From SXXK01 sp046074645 (lineage in GTDB: Bacteria; Planctomycetota; Planctomycetia; Planctomycetales; Planctomycetaceae): a stretch of 64,000 nt of DNA. The notes beneath the pieces are model-generated. The model was not told the DNA's origin. It was given only the letters and a program-made list of their open reading frames with translations, and searched no databases. Shown here one piece after another: positions 53,590 through 62,690 of this stretch (within the stretch, counting starts at the first letter, position 1; every line of letters starts with the position of its first letter). The position numbers and the translations under genes were made by a program. Location: contig JBJTOP010000227.1 of the NCBI GenBank assembly GCA_046074645.1, forward strand, positions 40,590 through 104,589, given 5' to 3'.

Positions 53590-54353
53590 GCGGGGCCGCC
53601 AGCTCGAAAGGGGGGTGGGACAACGACTTCGTCGGCAGGTCGGACGGCGCGGGCGACAGAGTCGCCAGCGAGTTCCGGAGCTTTAAGCTGGATCTGAACA
53701 GAAGGTTCGCAGTAGGGGCAACTGGCGGTGTAAATGATACAGCCGCAGTTTGAGCATTCGCGGGGGCCGTGCTGATGCAGGGATTCCCGGGTGACCTGCC
53801 ACCATGCAATTCGCATGAGTGCGAGGAACACCAGAAAGGCCATCAACCATGACCATGGAGCGTGGCCAAATGCGATGATTGCGGTATCGAGTGCGATACC
53901 GCTGGCTCCGCAGAGCAGAAAAGGCCAGAGTTTTCCGAAGAAATCAGGTGCTTCGGGAGGACCGATTTCGTCGCGCCAGAGTCGTCCGAGTGATTCGCGA
54001 CGGAGTCGAGCGGCACGCTGAGCGGCGGGACTGCCAACGGCCACCAGGAGTCTTTCGATGCCGTCGGTGATGCGGTAAACATCGTTTTCGTGGATGTGCT
54101 GCTGATGAGCCCAGCGGTTGCGGTATTCGCGAAGTTCACTCACGAGACTGCGTTCGACGAAGCTGAGTTGGAAGCGGAAGACGTCGTTCCAGTGATCCCA
54201 CATGAAAACGAGGAGCGACTGGGCGTCCCACGACTGAATATCGGTGCGTGTCTGTTGATTTTCGGCCAGCAGTTCATCCGTAACGCAGCGAGCCACATAC
54301 GGCCTGAGGCCGATGGCAAGAACATCGAGTGCGTTGGAGACGGGATCGATCAC
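53586..54353 (-). CDS. Swt1-type HEPN domain protein with membrane helices and a zinc ribbon
   Basis: A 255 aa protein. Residues about 1-120 form a helical HEPN domain of the Swt1 family type, with LRPYVARCVTDEL, an SLVSELREY segment and the RNase motif RNRWAH (R-x4-H) at about 54108-54125. Two hydrophobic helices follow (LWPFLLCGASGIALDTAII and SWLMAFLVFLALMRIAW), then a zinc-ribbon C-SNC/CPYC pair at the C-terminus. The catalytic R and H are both present, so RNase activity is possible. It is first in a two-gene operon with the LolA-like gene. No toxin-antitoxin partner such as MNT is adjacent. Confidence 0.82.
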   Translation of the reverse strand: MIDPVSNALDVLAIGLRPYVARCVTDELLAENQQTRTDIQSWDAQSLLVFMWDHWNDVFRFQLSFVERSLVSELREYRNRWAHQQHIHENDVYRITDGIERLLVAVGSPAAQRAARLRRESLGRLWRDEIGPPEAPDFFGKLWPFLLCGASGIALDTAIIAFGHAPWSWLMAFLVFLALMRIAWWQVTRESLHQHGPRECSNCGCIIYTASCPYCEPSVQIQLKAPELAGDSVARAVRPADEVVVPPPFRAGGPA

Positions 54354-54706
54354 GGGATTGACTCATCGAGACTGAAGAACGGGCGGACCGAAAATTTCGG
54401 AGCCTTTGCGGAGTTGTGGTCATGTCGAGGTGCTGACAGTCAACAGATGTTGCAGGAGTAAGCGCAAGGTGAGAGGCAACTCGTCCCAATTAGACGTTTC
54501 AAATCTTCAAATGTCTGAGTCGGAAAACAGGATTCCGATCGATGTTATAGGAATCTGCGGAAGACTTTGTCGATTGTACGGGTAGGGTAATCTGTAGTGG
54601 AGCTGATTGGGGTTCAGGATGCCCGACGTTGTTGATTCGCCATCCCGTCAACATCTCGCTAAGATCCCTGCAACCCTGCAGTTCGGTCAGTCAGAGAAAC
54701 TGGAAC
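54354..54706. other. Divergent intergenic region upstream of the ECF sigma gene
   Basis: About 350 bp with no gene. A weak promoter-like pair is TTGTCG 54567-54572 and TAATCT 54588-54593 with a 15 bp spacer, which is too short to be convincing. An autoregulated sigma-factor promoter could also lie here. Confidence 0.4.
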
Positions 54707-55354
54707 ATGGCAGAGCAACTGGCGTCCACCGATTATTCTTCCTTTGAAGACGATCAGCGAATGATCCGTCTGCAGGAGGGGGATGCGCGGGCGTTTGCAG
54801 AGATTGTGGCGGTCTGGCAGGCCCCGCTGCTGCGGTTTTTTTATCGCAGTACCCGGGATGCAGCGATATCTGAGGACCTGGTCCAGGAGACTCTGTTAAG
54901 GCTTTACCGCACCGCATGGGACTACCTTCCCCAGGGGCTGTTTCGCGGTTTCCTGTTCCGTATTGCCCGCAATCTGCTGATCGATCATTGTCGCAGGCAG
55001 GTTTCAGACCTGCTGGTGCGTTCCGTCCGCCACCGTCCGGGGTTTGGTGATGACGGCGACAGCAGCTGGCTATCAGAGCTGCCAGGATCTGCGCGGACAG
55101 CAGAATCGACCGCGGAGGACCATGAGGTGGACTTGCTTGTCCGCAGACTGCTGCAGGATTTCCCGGAGGAGCAGCGGGTGACATTCACTCTATATCACTA
55201 CGATTCTCTGACACTGCCGGAAATCGCGGACGCGACCAATTCCGGCCTTTCCACCACCAAGAGCCGATTACGTCTGGCCCGTGAAAAGCTGCGAGAGCAA
55301 TTGACAGCACGGGGCTTCGGTGAGGGATACCGCGAACCATTCGGCTCTATCTAG
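54707..55354 (+). CDS. ECF-type RNA polymerase sigma factor
   Basis: A 215 aa sigma-70 family protein. Region 2 is in FFYRSTRDAAISEDLVQETL and FLFRIARNLLIDHCRRQ. Region 4 carries the helix-turn-helix TLPEIADATNSGLSTTKSRL. An acidic linker of about 45 residues between the two regions is longer than usual. No anti-sigma gene with a zinc motif is adjacent; the next gene is a PspA-like protein. ATG 54707 is chosen; the frame is open from 54629. It probably controls the downstream envelope genes, by position. Confidence 0.93.
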   Translation: MAEQLASTDYSSFEDDQRMIRLQEGDARAFAEIVAVWQAPLLRFFYRSTRDAAISEDLVQETLLRLYRTAWDYLPQGLFRGFLFRIARNLLIDHCRRQVSDLLVRSVRHRPGFGDDGDSSWLSELPGSARTAESTAEDHEVDLLVRRLLQDFPEEQRVTFTLYHYDSLTLPEIADATNSGLSTTKSRLRLAREKLREQLTARGFGEGYREPFGSI

Positions 55355-55396
55355 TTGACCCACTCTTTATTTCCTTACACGCACGCGAAGCCCGTC

Positions 55397-55939
55397 ATGC
55401 CACACTTCAGCCGACTCACAGACATCATCACCTGCAGCCTCACTGACATGCTCAGGTCCGCTGAGAACCCTCGTCAGCTGCTGCAGGAAGTTCTTGCGGA
55501 AATGCAGGAGGGTCTGGCAGCCTGCCAAAGAAATGTGCGTTCCAGCACTGCCAACCACCAGCGACTTGAACGGGAAATTCAGGACTGTCTGTCGCAGATT
55601 GAAGACTGGCGCAACCGAGCTCGCCAGGCTCTGCAGAACGGCAGCGAATCAAGTGCTCGCCAGGCCCTGCAGCGTAAAGCCGAAATTGAAGCGCTCGTGG
55701 AAGGGCTCCGCCCGGAGCTCGAGGCGGCCGCATCCACCTGCCAGAATCTCATTCGCATCCGCAATGCACTCGATGCCCGATTTGCAGAGGCGCTGCGTTG
55801 CATGGAGGAACTCACCGGTACATCACTGCACCTGACCGCTGACAATTCGGTTGAAGCCGCACTGGCTCCAGCAATCACTCGCCGTAACGATGCCCTCGAA
55901 GCCGAACTCGAAGCACTCCGACGTGAACTTGGAAACTAA
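55397..55939 (+). CDS. PspA/IM30-like coiled-coil protein
   Basis: A 180 aa protein that is almost entirely helical, with heptads in NVRSSTANHQRLEREIQDC and AEIEALVEGLRPELEAAAS. The start MPHFSRLTDIITCSLTDML and ENPRQLLQEVLAEMQEGL is the typical PspA/IM30/Vipp1 N-terminus, an amphipathic helix that senses stored curvature stress in membranes. It is shorter than PspA (222 aa). It lies 42 bp after the sigma-factor gene, so a membrane-stress regulon is plausible. Start at ATG 55397; frame open from TTG 55355. Confidence 0.85.
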   Translation: MPHFSRLTDIITCSLTDMLRSAENPRQLLQEVLAEMQEGLAACQRNVRSSTANHQRLEREIQDCLSQIEDWRNRARQALQNGSESSARQALQRKAEIEALVEGLRPELEAAASTCQNLIRIRNALDARFAEALRCMEELTGTSLHLTADNSVEAALAPAITRRNDALEAELEALRRELGN

Positions 55940-55991
55940 ACACACACCGAACTTTTTCCCACCTTTTCCGGCCCTGCAGGGGTTCCACGAC

Positions 55992-58112
55992 ATGCCGCAA
56001 TTTTCCGGAACACTGTCTTTACTGCTCTGCCTGTGGCTGCCTGCATCAGCCGCTCCATGCCCTCGTGCAGCTGAACCTCCAGCGATTGATTCGGTCGCGC
56101 TGACCCAAAACGTCGCTGGCCTCAATCAGCTTATTCAGCAGGGACGAATCTCCGGTTTTGTCACAGCAGTGCAGCACGGCAATTCGGAACCACTGGGATC
56201 CACAGGAGGAGACGCGGACATTGCCGGCAAACGTCCAATGCAGCAGGATACCATCTTCCGCATCGCCTCGCTCACCAAAACCCTTACAGCCACCGCGCTG
56301 CTGCTGCTTGTCGCCGACGGCCGCTGCGGCATCGACGATCCAGTTTCGCAGCATCTGCCCGCGTTCGCCCATCCCAGACTGGCAGACGGCAGCGAAGTTC
56401 GCGTACCGACAATCCGCGAGATTCTGACACATACCGCCGGCCTGCCAAACAATTCCGGACTGGATGGAGATCGCACTCTGGCACAGGAAGTGGATGCACT
56501 CGCAGGCCGGCCTTTTCAATTCTCGCCAGGCTCGAGGTGGCAGTACAGCAGCGGTCTGACGGTCGCCGGAAGACTGGTGGAAGTGCTCTCGGGTAAACCA
56601 TTCGAAGACTACCTCCGCGAGTCCATCACTGAACCACTCGGCATGCATGACACCACTTTCACGCTCAATGCTGCTCAGGCGGCCCGACTGGCAGTGACCT
56701 ACCAGCCCGGAGATGCTCGAGGAAGTCTTAAACCCGTTACGATTCCTGATCCCACAGTTCACCGTCTGCCCAATCCATCGGGCGGGCTGTATTCAACTGC
56801 GTCAGACATGCTGAAGTTCTACAACGCGGTGCTGAATGCTTTTCACGGTCGAGCAAATCGGCTGAAGCTGTCACAGCAAACGGCCCGGCAAATGCTCACA
56901 CCACACACCGGCAGTCTTGAAACCGGCTTCACTCCAGGCAACGCGTGGGGGCTGGGCTGGTGCCTGGTTCAGAAACCCCAGGGAGTGACTCGACTGCTCT
57001 CGCCGGACACCTTCGGCCACGGCGGCGCCTGGGGAACTCAGGCATGGATAGACCCTCACCGCAATCTGATACTGCTGCTGATGATTCAGCGGTCCGGGTT
57101 TGGCAACAGCGATGCATCCGAAGTTCGTGATGCGTTCAACGAGGCGGTGCTGAAGTCGTTCCGTGGCAACAGCCATCCCACCGCTCGAATCACCCCCTGG
57201 AACGGCCACGAGCAGGCGGTCGAGCTGACTAAAGGCAGCACGCGTGTCGTTCTGGGGCCGGAGACGGGTGGCCGAGTGCTCGAGTACACCATTGCGGGAC
57301 GCAACCTGCTCCATCTCGACGATCGTGAGTCTGCATGGAAGCCTGGCATGCCACCGCAGTCGTCTGCGGGACGGTTCGACTTTGGTCCAGAGCTGGTAGT
57401 CCCGCGTCATACGGCCATCTGGTCGGGACCCTGGACAGCAGAGATCACCGGTCCGCATTCGGCGCGACTGGTGAGCGTTCGTGATGCGGATTCCGGCGTG
57501 CAGCTGATTCGTGATTTTTCGCTGACAGAGGAAGCAGACCGCGAGTGGTCCGGGGCCGTCCTTGTCTGTCGGCAGGTCCTGATGAACACCGGCACTTCGG
57601 TCGTTGAGTACTGTCACTGGGGGCGATCGTTCCATCCGCAGCCGGGTATTTGTGTCATTCCGCTGGGGGATCGTCCGAGCCGTTTTCCTTCGAAGTATGT
57701 GATGTATGAAGAAGATGGCGGCATCAATCCGAAGGCGGTGGACCCACAGATCCGGGAACGCGACGGAGTGCTGGAAATTCTCGGCCCACCGCGACGTCCT
57801 AAGCTGGGCTTCGACAGCTATGCCGGATGGCTGGCCTTCGCAATGCCCGACAATCGGCTGTTTGTCAAGCGTTTTCCGGCGGATCCGGATCGGGTTTACA
57901 ACGAAGCTGCCGGTCTGACGATTTCAGTCTGGTATCCGCAGGGAAAGATGGTGGAGCTGGAGCCGATCGGCCCGCGGGAGCGACTGGTTCCGGGAGCAGT
58001 TGCGGAGTTCACGGAAACGTGGAGTGTGGCGGAGTTGCCATTCCCGGCGGCTGGCGAAAGCCTGGATCTGGCTCGTGTTCGCCAGCTGGTTGCTCCGGCA
58101 GGTGCGCGATGA
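55992..58112 (+). CDS. Serine hydrolase (class C beta-lactamase/PBP-like) fused to a beta-sandwich domain
   Basis: A 706 aa exported protein with signal peptide MPQFSGTLSLLLCLWLPASA. Residues about 25-370 are a beta-lactamase/DD-peptidase domain: SxxK in IASLTKTLTATAL, YSS in WQYSSGLTV, and HGG in FGHGGAWGTQ. The C-terminal ~320 residues resemble DUF4380/galactose-mutarotase-like beta-sandwich proteins (GPETGGRVLEYTIAGRNLL, then CHWGRSFHPQPG). The combination is unusual. Possible substrates are peptidoglycan or D-amino acid esters. ATG 55992 is used; an earlier frame from 55851 overlaps the PspA-like gene. It overlaps the next gene by 4 bp. Confidence 0.9.
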   Translation: MPQFSGTLSLLLCLWLPASAAPCPRAAEPPAIDSVALTQNVAGLNQLIQQGRISGFVTAVQHGNSEPLGSTGGDADIAGKRPMQQDTIFRIASLTKTLTATALLLLVADGRCGIDDPVSQHLPAFAHPRLADGSEVRVPTIREILTHTAGLPNNSGLDGDRTLAQEVDALAGRPFQFSPGSRWQYSSGLTVAGRLVEVLSGKPFEDYLRESITEPLGMHDTTFTLNAAQAARLAVTYQPGDARGSLKPVTIPDPTVHRLPNPSGGLYSTASDMLKFYNAVLNAFHGRANRLKLSQQTARQMLTPHTGSLETGFTPGNAWGLGWCLVQKPQGVTRLLSPDTFGHGGAWGTQAWIDPHRNLILLLMIQRSGFGNSDASEVRDAFNEAVLKSFRGNSHPTARITPWNGHEQAVELTKGSTRVVLGPETGGRVLEYTIAGRNLLHLDDRESAWKPGMPPQSSAGRFDFGPELVVPRHTAIWSGPWTAEITGPHSARLVSVRDADSGVQLIRDFSLTEEADREWSGAVLVCRQVLMNTGTSVVEYCHWGRSFHPQPGICVIPLGDRPSRFPSKYVMYEEDGGINPKAVDPQIRERDGVLEILGPPRRPKLGFDSYAGWLAFAMPDNRLFVKRFPADPDRVYNEAAGLTISVWYPQGKMVELEPIGPRERLVPGAVAEFTETWSVAELPFPAAGESLDLARVRQLVAPAGAR

Positions 58113-58624
58113 CGGAGTTCCCTGGGGGCAGGTCATTCGGCGTGCTCCTGTCGTGGGAACTGCTGTTTCTGCTGGCAGCGCTGGTGGCGTGGTGCTTCGG
58201 AGGCTGGCCTGCACTGCTCCTGCTGCTGGTCATGCGTTGTCTCCGGGAAATCGCGGCACCCATCGGTCGAGAACTGGCCCTGCTCTCAATTCCTGGCTTC
58301 TGGCTGATGCTGCAGTGGTATTCAGCAGATCGGCGACTGTTCTTTTCGTGGACGATGGGACTGGCGGCCTGTGTGCTGACGTCGGGAGTGAATCGCAGGT
58401 GGGCAATACGGCTGGTCAGCGGCGCTGGGGTGGTCGCTGTCTTTCTGGCAATTCGTGTTCAGCAGCGGGCTCTGCCGCGGGTGCTGCTGATTGAAACGCT
58501 GTCCGCAGTCGGGATACTGGCCGCGTCCGCTCTGCTGCACGGAGGCAGGCCCGGGCATTTGTTTGCCGATGCAGTGGTGGTTGCGGCAGCATCGATTCTG
58601 GCTTGTTTTTCGCTGGCGATTTGA
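58109..58624 (+). CDS. Small integral membrane protein, unknown function
   Basis: A 171 aa protein with about five hydrophobic helices, for example LLSWELLFLLAALVAWCF and FADAVVVAAASILACF. It begins in an ATGA overlap (58109-58112) with the serine hydrolase stop, so it is translationally coupled and probably works with the hydrolase. It is 12 bp ahead of the dipeptidase gene. No family recognised. Confidence 0.8.
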   Translation: MTEFPGGRSFGVLLSWELLFLLAALVAWCFGGWPALLLLLVMRCLREIAAPIGRELALLSIPGFWLMLQWYSADRRLFFSWTMGLAACVLTSGVNRRWAIRLVSGAGVVAVFLAIRVQQRALPRVLLIETLSAVGILAASALLHGGRPGHLFADAVVVAAASILACFSLAI

Positions 58625-58636
58625 GGGGGCACACGA

Positions 58637-59989
58637 ATGCATCGTCGATATTTTCTGCAGTCTTCTGCCGGAGCTTCTTCATTTCTGCCGGCCGCATTTC
58701 AGGTCGATCGCGCGACGGCCGCAGCAGGTACTCCGGCGCTTGCTTCCGACCCTGCCGACGTCGTACAGGAAATGACAGAAAATCTGCCACCTGCGATGCA
58801 GCAGGCCCGCAATATCGCTCTTGATCTGCTCAAGCCCAGCCCTGCCCAGCTGGAACGCGGGCTGAGGTTGCACGCGGAATCAATCGTTTTCGACTCCTAT
58901 GGGTTTTCACCGCGAGCAGCCATCGATGGGACAACGCTCGGTTCCGTAATCGAAGCCGGAGGATCACAACAGGAGGTTGAAGACCTTCAGGAAGATATGA
59001 CGATGACGCGTTACGTCACTGACGCTTTGGAGCAGCGGGAGTATTTGGATGCGTGGCGAGTTTCGGGAGTGACCTGTGTGTTTCAAAATGCCGGTCAGGA
59101 GTGTCAGGATCCGCTGCGACTGCTGAAACGTCTGGCCCGCTTTACGTGGGTTACCGATATGCTCCGCAGCGACCTGAGCAAAGCAGTTGTTCCTGCTGAC
59201 ATTGAAGCTGCCAAACGCGATGGTCGTCGCTGCCTGTATTTCACGGGGAATGGCATTCCACTGACGCAGGAGTGGTCTACGCCGGAGGATGAGCTGGCAA
59301 ATGTGCGAATCTTCTTTCAGCTGGGTATCCGCATGATGCACCTCACTTATCAGCGGCGAAACATGATCGGTGACGGCTGCGGAGAACCCGGCAACGCGGG
59401 TCTGAGTGAGTTTGGCAGTACTGCAATCAGGGAGTTGAACCGGCAGGGTGTCATCCCTGACTGTGCACATTCGGGCTGGCGTACCAGTCTTGAGGCAGCG
59501 AGGGCATCAGCGAAGCCGGTGGTTGCCAGTCATTCCACCTGCGCAGCACTTCATCCGCATATCCGCAGCAAACCTGATGAGGTCATTCGCGCGATCGCCG
59601 ATACCGGCGGCTACATCGGAATCTGTTGTATATCTTCGTTTCTTCGCGGTACCGGAGATATCAGAGCTTTTCTGGATCATCTGGAATATGCGGTCAAAAC
59701 ATTCGGGGCGGAACACGTCGCCATCGGGACCGATACAGCGTGGTCCTCATCCAATTCCCGCGCTCAGTCCGCCCTGCTTCCCAAACGACCACGTGCCCGT
59801 CAACCATTCCGCAGTCTCTGGCCGGCTGATGATTTTCAAACGACGGAATTGATGACATCCAGCCTGAGCTGGATCAACTGGCCTGTATTTACTGTTGGAA
59901 TGGTCATAAGAGGCTTCAGCGATGATCAAATCCGGATGATTCTGGGAGGAAACGTGATGCGAGTTGCCCGGGAGACGCTGGCAGGTTGA
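58637..59989 (+). CDS. Membrane dipeptidase (peptidase family M19)
   Basis: A 450 aa exported metallopeptidase. The N-terminus MHRRYFLQSSAGAS is a Tat-like signal. Family M19 features: FDSYGF (modified metal site near residue 85), LTYQRRNMIGDGCGEPG, IPDCAHSGWRTSLEAAR, VVASHSTCAALHPHIR, and GTDTAW. Dipeptidases of this family split dipeptides with broad specificity, including ones with D-residues. The position after the beta-lactamase-like gene suggests recycling of cell-wall or envelope peptides; this is inference. A G-rich site precedes the ATG. Confidence 0.93.
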   Translation: MHRRYFLQSSAGASSFLPAAFQVDRATAAAGTPALASDPADVVQEMTENLPPAMQQARNIALDLLKPSPAQLERGLRLHAESIVFDSYGFSPRAAIDGTTLGSVIEAGGSQQEVEDLQEDMTMTRYVTDALEQREYLDAWRVSGVTCVFQNAGQECQDPLRLLKRLARFTWVTDMLRSDLSKAVVPADIEAAKRDGRRCLYFTGNGIPLTQEWSTPEDELANVRIFFQLGIRMMHLTYQRRNMIGDGCGEPGNAGLSEFGSTAIRELNRQGVIPDCAHSGWRTSLEAARASAKPVVASHSTCAALHPHIRSKPDEVIRAIADTGGYIGICCISSFLRGTGDIRAFLDHLEYAVKTFGAEHVAIGTDTAWSSSNSRAQSALLPKRPRARQPFRSLWPADDFQTTELMTSSLSWINWPVFTVGMVIRGFSDDQIRMILGGNVMRVARETLAG

Positions 59990-60020
59990 CCATTCTTTCA
60001 CTTCGATACCGACCGCTGAA

Positions 60021-61235
60021 TCACCTGCCTGCATTCTCAAACAAATACAACCCGGACTTGCCGGGACAGACGAGGTCGAGGTCGCCGTCGGCGTCGATAT
60101 CCACGGCGGACATCTGCAGTCCGGTTCCCGCGGAACCCTTCGGAAAGTCCTTCAGTGCCCAGCGATCTTTTGCATCAGCCGGGGCATTGACTGCGGGATC
60201 ACCGTGGAAGATGGTGCTGCGTTTCCATTGTGCAGCCCCGCGATCGTACTGAAATGCATACACCACCGACGCATCGGTTGCCCCGGCCTCGGTTTCGTGG
60301 GCATACACCCGCTTACCTGTGATCAGTTCCGGTTCGCCTTCACCATCGAGGTTTGCACGGAGCAGTGTGTGAACCTGAGAAAAGGTGTCGTCAATCGCCT
60401 TCTTTTCCCACGCTCGCGTGCCATCTGCTGCAGTGGACTGCCGAAGCCACTGCAGACCGAAGCCGTGCCCATTGCCCCAAACGATATCCGTCAGGCGATC
60501 ACCATCCACGTCATATCCTAAAATGAAGATGCCGGCAGCACCCAGCTGAAATTCACCGTGAAACACCCACTTCGCACTGGCGTCGGCCGGTTGTTCGTAC
60601 CAGCCTTTCGGAGTGATCACGTCGGGGCGACCGTCGGCATTCACATCGCCTGCACCGACACCGTGCCCTGCGCCTTCCTTCCCGCATTCGTGCCGCTTCC
60701 ACTGCACCGGTTTGCGTGATGTGAGTTCATAGAAGACGACAACGTTGCCGGGGTTTGGGAGAAATTCGGGCTGAGCGTCGCCGATGAGATTCACAAGCTC
60801 ACCGGTCTCCATATTACCCGGCAGATCGATCTCATGCTCGGTCCATTTCGCAGTGGCATCTCCGCCAGGATTCTCTACCCAGCCAACGCGTTTGCCGAAG
60901 TAATTGCAGGTGACGATGTCCGGTCGCCCATCACCGTTCACATCCAGCACCGCATCGCAGAAGTCTTCGTAATAATGGGGATTCGGAGCACTGGCGGGGA
61001 CGTTGCGAACCTGGTGACGTTTCCATGAAGGAGCTTCGTACCACGAGTCGCCGCAGAAGATATCGATACGACCGTCCCCATTGAAGTCCCCAGTGCCGCA
61101 GGCTTCGTAAGGTGACTGATCGTTAATCGTGTGCTGCTTCCACTTCAGATCGCCGGCTGCCTGACCGAGAGCTGTGGCACGGCAGAGCAGCATCAGCGAG
61201 GCAAGAGCAAAAAGGAGGGCGCGTGGGGCACTCAT
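60021..61235 (-). CDS. Exported FG-GAP/VCBS repeat protein
   Basis: A 404 aa protein with signal peptide MSAPRALLFALASLMLLCRA. At least six calcium-binding-type repeats are visible, e.g. GDFNGDGRIDIFCG, DVNGDGRPDIVTC, GDVNADGRPDVITP, DVDGDRLTDIVWG and DIDADGDLDLVCPG, so it should form an integrin-like beta-propeller. Such proteins are frequent in planctomycetes, with unknown ligand. Start at ATG 61235 with AGGA upstream; the frame is open to 61319. It follows murA by 110 bp on the minus strand and is convergent with the dipeptidase gene. Confidence 0.93.
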   Translation of the reverse strand: MSAPRALLFALASLMLLCRATALGQAAGDLKWKQHTINDQSPYEACGTGDFNGDGRIDIFCGDSWYEAPSWKRHQVRNVPASAPNPHYYEDFCDAVLDVNGDGRPDIVTCNYFGKRVGWVENPGGDATAKWTEHEIDLPGNMETGELVNLIGDAQPEFLPNPGNVVVFYELTSRKPVQWKRHECGKEGAGHGVGAGDVNADGRPDVITPKGWYEQPADASAKWVFHGEFQLGAAGIFILGYDVDGDRLTDIVWGNGHGFGLQWLRQSTAADGTRAWEKKAIDDTFSQVHTLLRANLDGEGEPELITGKRVYAHETEAGATDASVVYAFQYDRGAAQWKRSTIFHGDPAVNAPADAKDRWALKDFPKGSAGTGLQMSAVDIDADGDLDLVCPGKSGLYLFENAGR

Positions 61236-61344
61236 GAAAGCGATTCCTGTCATGTCAGAGCTGAACTTTGGAAGCCGGGCGGTGTTGTTGAGTGTCTGAA
61301 AAATCCGGGCCAAAGGCAAATGAATTCAAGTTTTCCGGAAGGAT

Positions 61345-62643
61345 TCAGACATGCGGCCGACGCTGGATACTGGCACCGAGCTGTTGCAGCTTGATGTCCA
61401 TCTGCTCATAGCCGCGATCAAGGTGCTGGATTTCGTGAATTTCTGTGGTTCCGTGTGCCGTCAGGGCGGCAATGACCAGCGCGGCACTGGCGCGGAGGTC
61501 TGTGGCGCGTACGGTGCCACCGTGGAGTCGGGGAACTCCGTGAATTCGGGCTGTTCCGTTTTCGAAAGCGATGGATCCGCCAAGTCGATTGAGCTCGTGG
61601 ATGTGTTGAAAACGTTCCGGGAATACTCGATCAGTAACCGTGCTGGTTCCCGGAGCGATGCAGAGCAGGGCTGTCATCTGAGCCTGCAGGTCGGTGGGGA
61701 GCCCGGGGTAAGGTTCGGCAGTGACGTTTTTGGCCCGAATCACACCGGGGCTTCGGATACGAAGGCCATCTGCTGCATGGGTTACCTGGACTCCGACGTC
61801 GCAGATCCAGTCGAGAAAAGCGACGAGATGATCGACGGGAGCGTTGGAGATCCGAATATCGCCGAAAGTTGCTGCAGCGGCAATTGCAAGCGTGGCAGCT
61901 TCGATGCGATCGGGGACGACCGTGTAGTCGGGAGCCGTGAGCTGTTCGACGCCCTGGATTTCAAGGATACCGGGTTCCGGGAATTCGATGCGTGCACCAG
62001 CAGCATTGAGGAAGCGTGCGAGTTCCGAGACTTCAGGCTCCTGAGCTGCGTTTCGGATGACGGTGGTACCATGAGCGAGCACTGCGGCGGAGAGCACATT
62101 GCAGGTGCCTGTGACGGTGGGGCCGGCGGGGCCGGCGAGGTCGAGATCGGCGGCAGTGAGTCGATCAGCGCGGGCGTGGACCCAGCCGTCGTTGACTTCG
62201 AGGTCGGCGCCAAGTGCAGCAAGTCCGCGGAGATGCAGATCGATGGGTCGAGGGCCGATTCGGCAACCACCGGGGAGCGGGATTGTGGCGGTGCCAAACC
62301 TGGTGAGCAGTGGTCCAAGCAGGCAGATCCCGGCACGCATGCGGCGGACGAGTGATTCATTGGCAGGAGCGGGCGCGGATGCTGGGGGAAGGACACGGAC
62401 GGAGTGAGGAATGGAGTTGGGTTGCGAGCTGCGATCATCAGGTGGGAGGATTTGAGCGCCGGTTGACTGCAGCAGCAGCAGCATTGTCTGGACGTCAAGC
62501 AGCGCGGGAAGGTTGCGAATGACGGAGCAGCCGTCGATGGCGAGCGATGCTGCGAGGATCGGCAAAGACGCATTTTTGCTGCCACTGACCGTGACCGTCC
62601 CGGCCAGCGGCGTTCCTCCGTGAATGCAAAAGTAGTGCCGCAA
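61345..62643 (-). CDS. murA: UDP-N-acetylglucosamine 1-carboxyvinyltransferase MurA (TTG start)
   Basis: A 432 aa enzyme that adds enolpyruvate to UDP-GlcNAc in the first committed step of peptidoglycan synthesis. SGSKNASLPIL contains the catalytic Lys and Asn. The fosfomycin-target Cys is present (C127 in PLPGGCRIGPRPID), so sensitivity is expected. The C-terminal IHELNRLGG and ALTAHGTTEI blocks are typical. The start is TTG 62643-62641, supported by GGAGG (minus strand 62654-62650) 6 nt upstream and by family alignment. It is 47 bp after prmC. Confidence 0.95.
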   Translation of the reverse strand: MRHYFCIHGGTPLAGTVTVSGSKNASLPILAASLAIDGCSVIRNLPALLDVQTMLLLLQSTGAQILPPDDRSSQPNSIPHSVRVLPPASAPAPANESLVRRMRAGICLLGPLLTRFGTATIPLPGGCRIGPRPIDLHLRGLAALGADLEVNDGWVHARADRLTAADLDLAGPAGPTVTGTCNVLSAAVLAHGTTVIRNAAQEPEVSELARFLNAAGARIEFPEPGILEIQGVEQLTAPDYTVVPDRIEAATLAIAAAATFGDIRISNAPVDHLVAFLDWICDVGVQVTHAADGLRIRSPGVIRAKNVTAEPYPGLPTDLQAQMTALLCIAPGTSTVTDRVFPERFQHIHELNRLGGSIAFENGTARIHGVPRLHGGTVRATDLRASAALVIAALTAHGTTEIHEIQHLDRGYEQMDIKLQQLGASIQRRPHV

Positions 62644-62654
62644 GAAGGGCCTCC
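62641..62654 (-). promoter_or_regulatory. Shine-Dalgarno deciding the TTG start of murA
   Basis: On the minus strand GGAGG (62654-62650) precedes TTG (62643-62641) by 6 nt. No ATG or GTG lies between it and the conserved SGSKN motif region in frame. Confidence 0.8.
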
Positions 62655-62690
62655 GAGGAGCAGCGAGCTGTATTCCATTCGTTCAATGCT

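Noticed and set aside
54567..54593. Promoter TTGTCG-15-TAATCT ahead of the sigma gene
   Set aside because: A 15 bp spacer is too short for sigma-70 and the match is weak.
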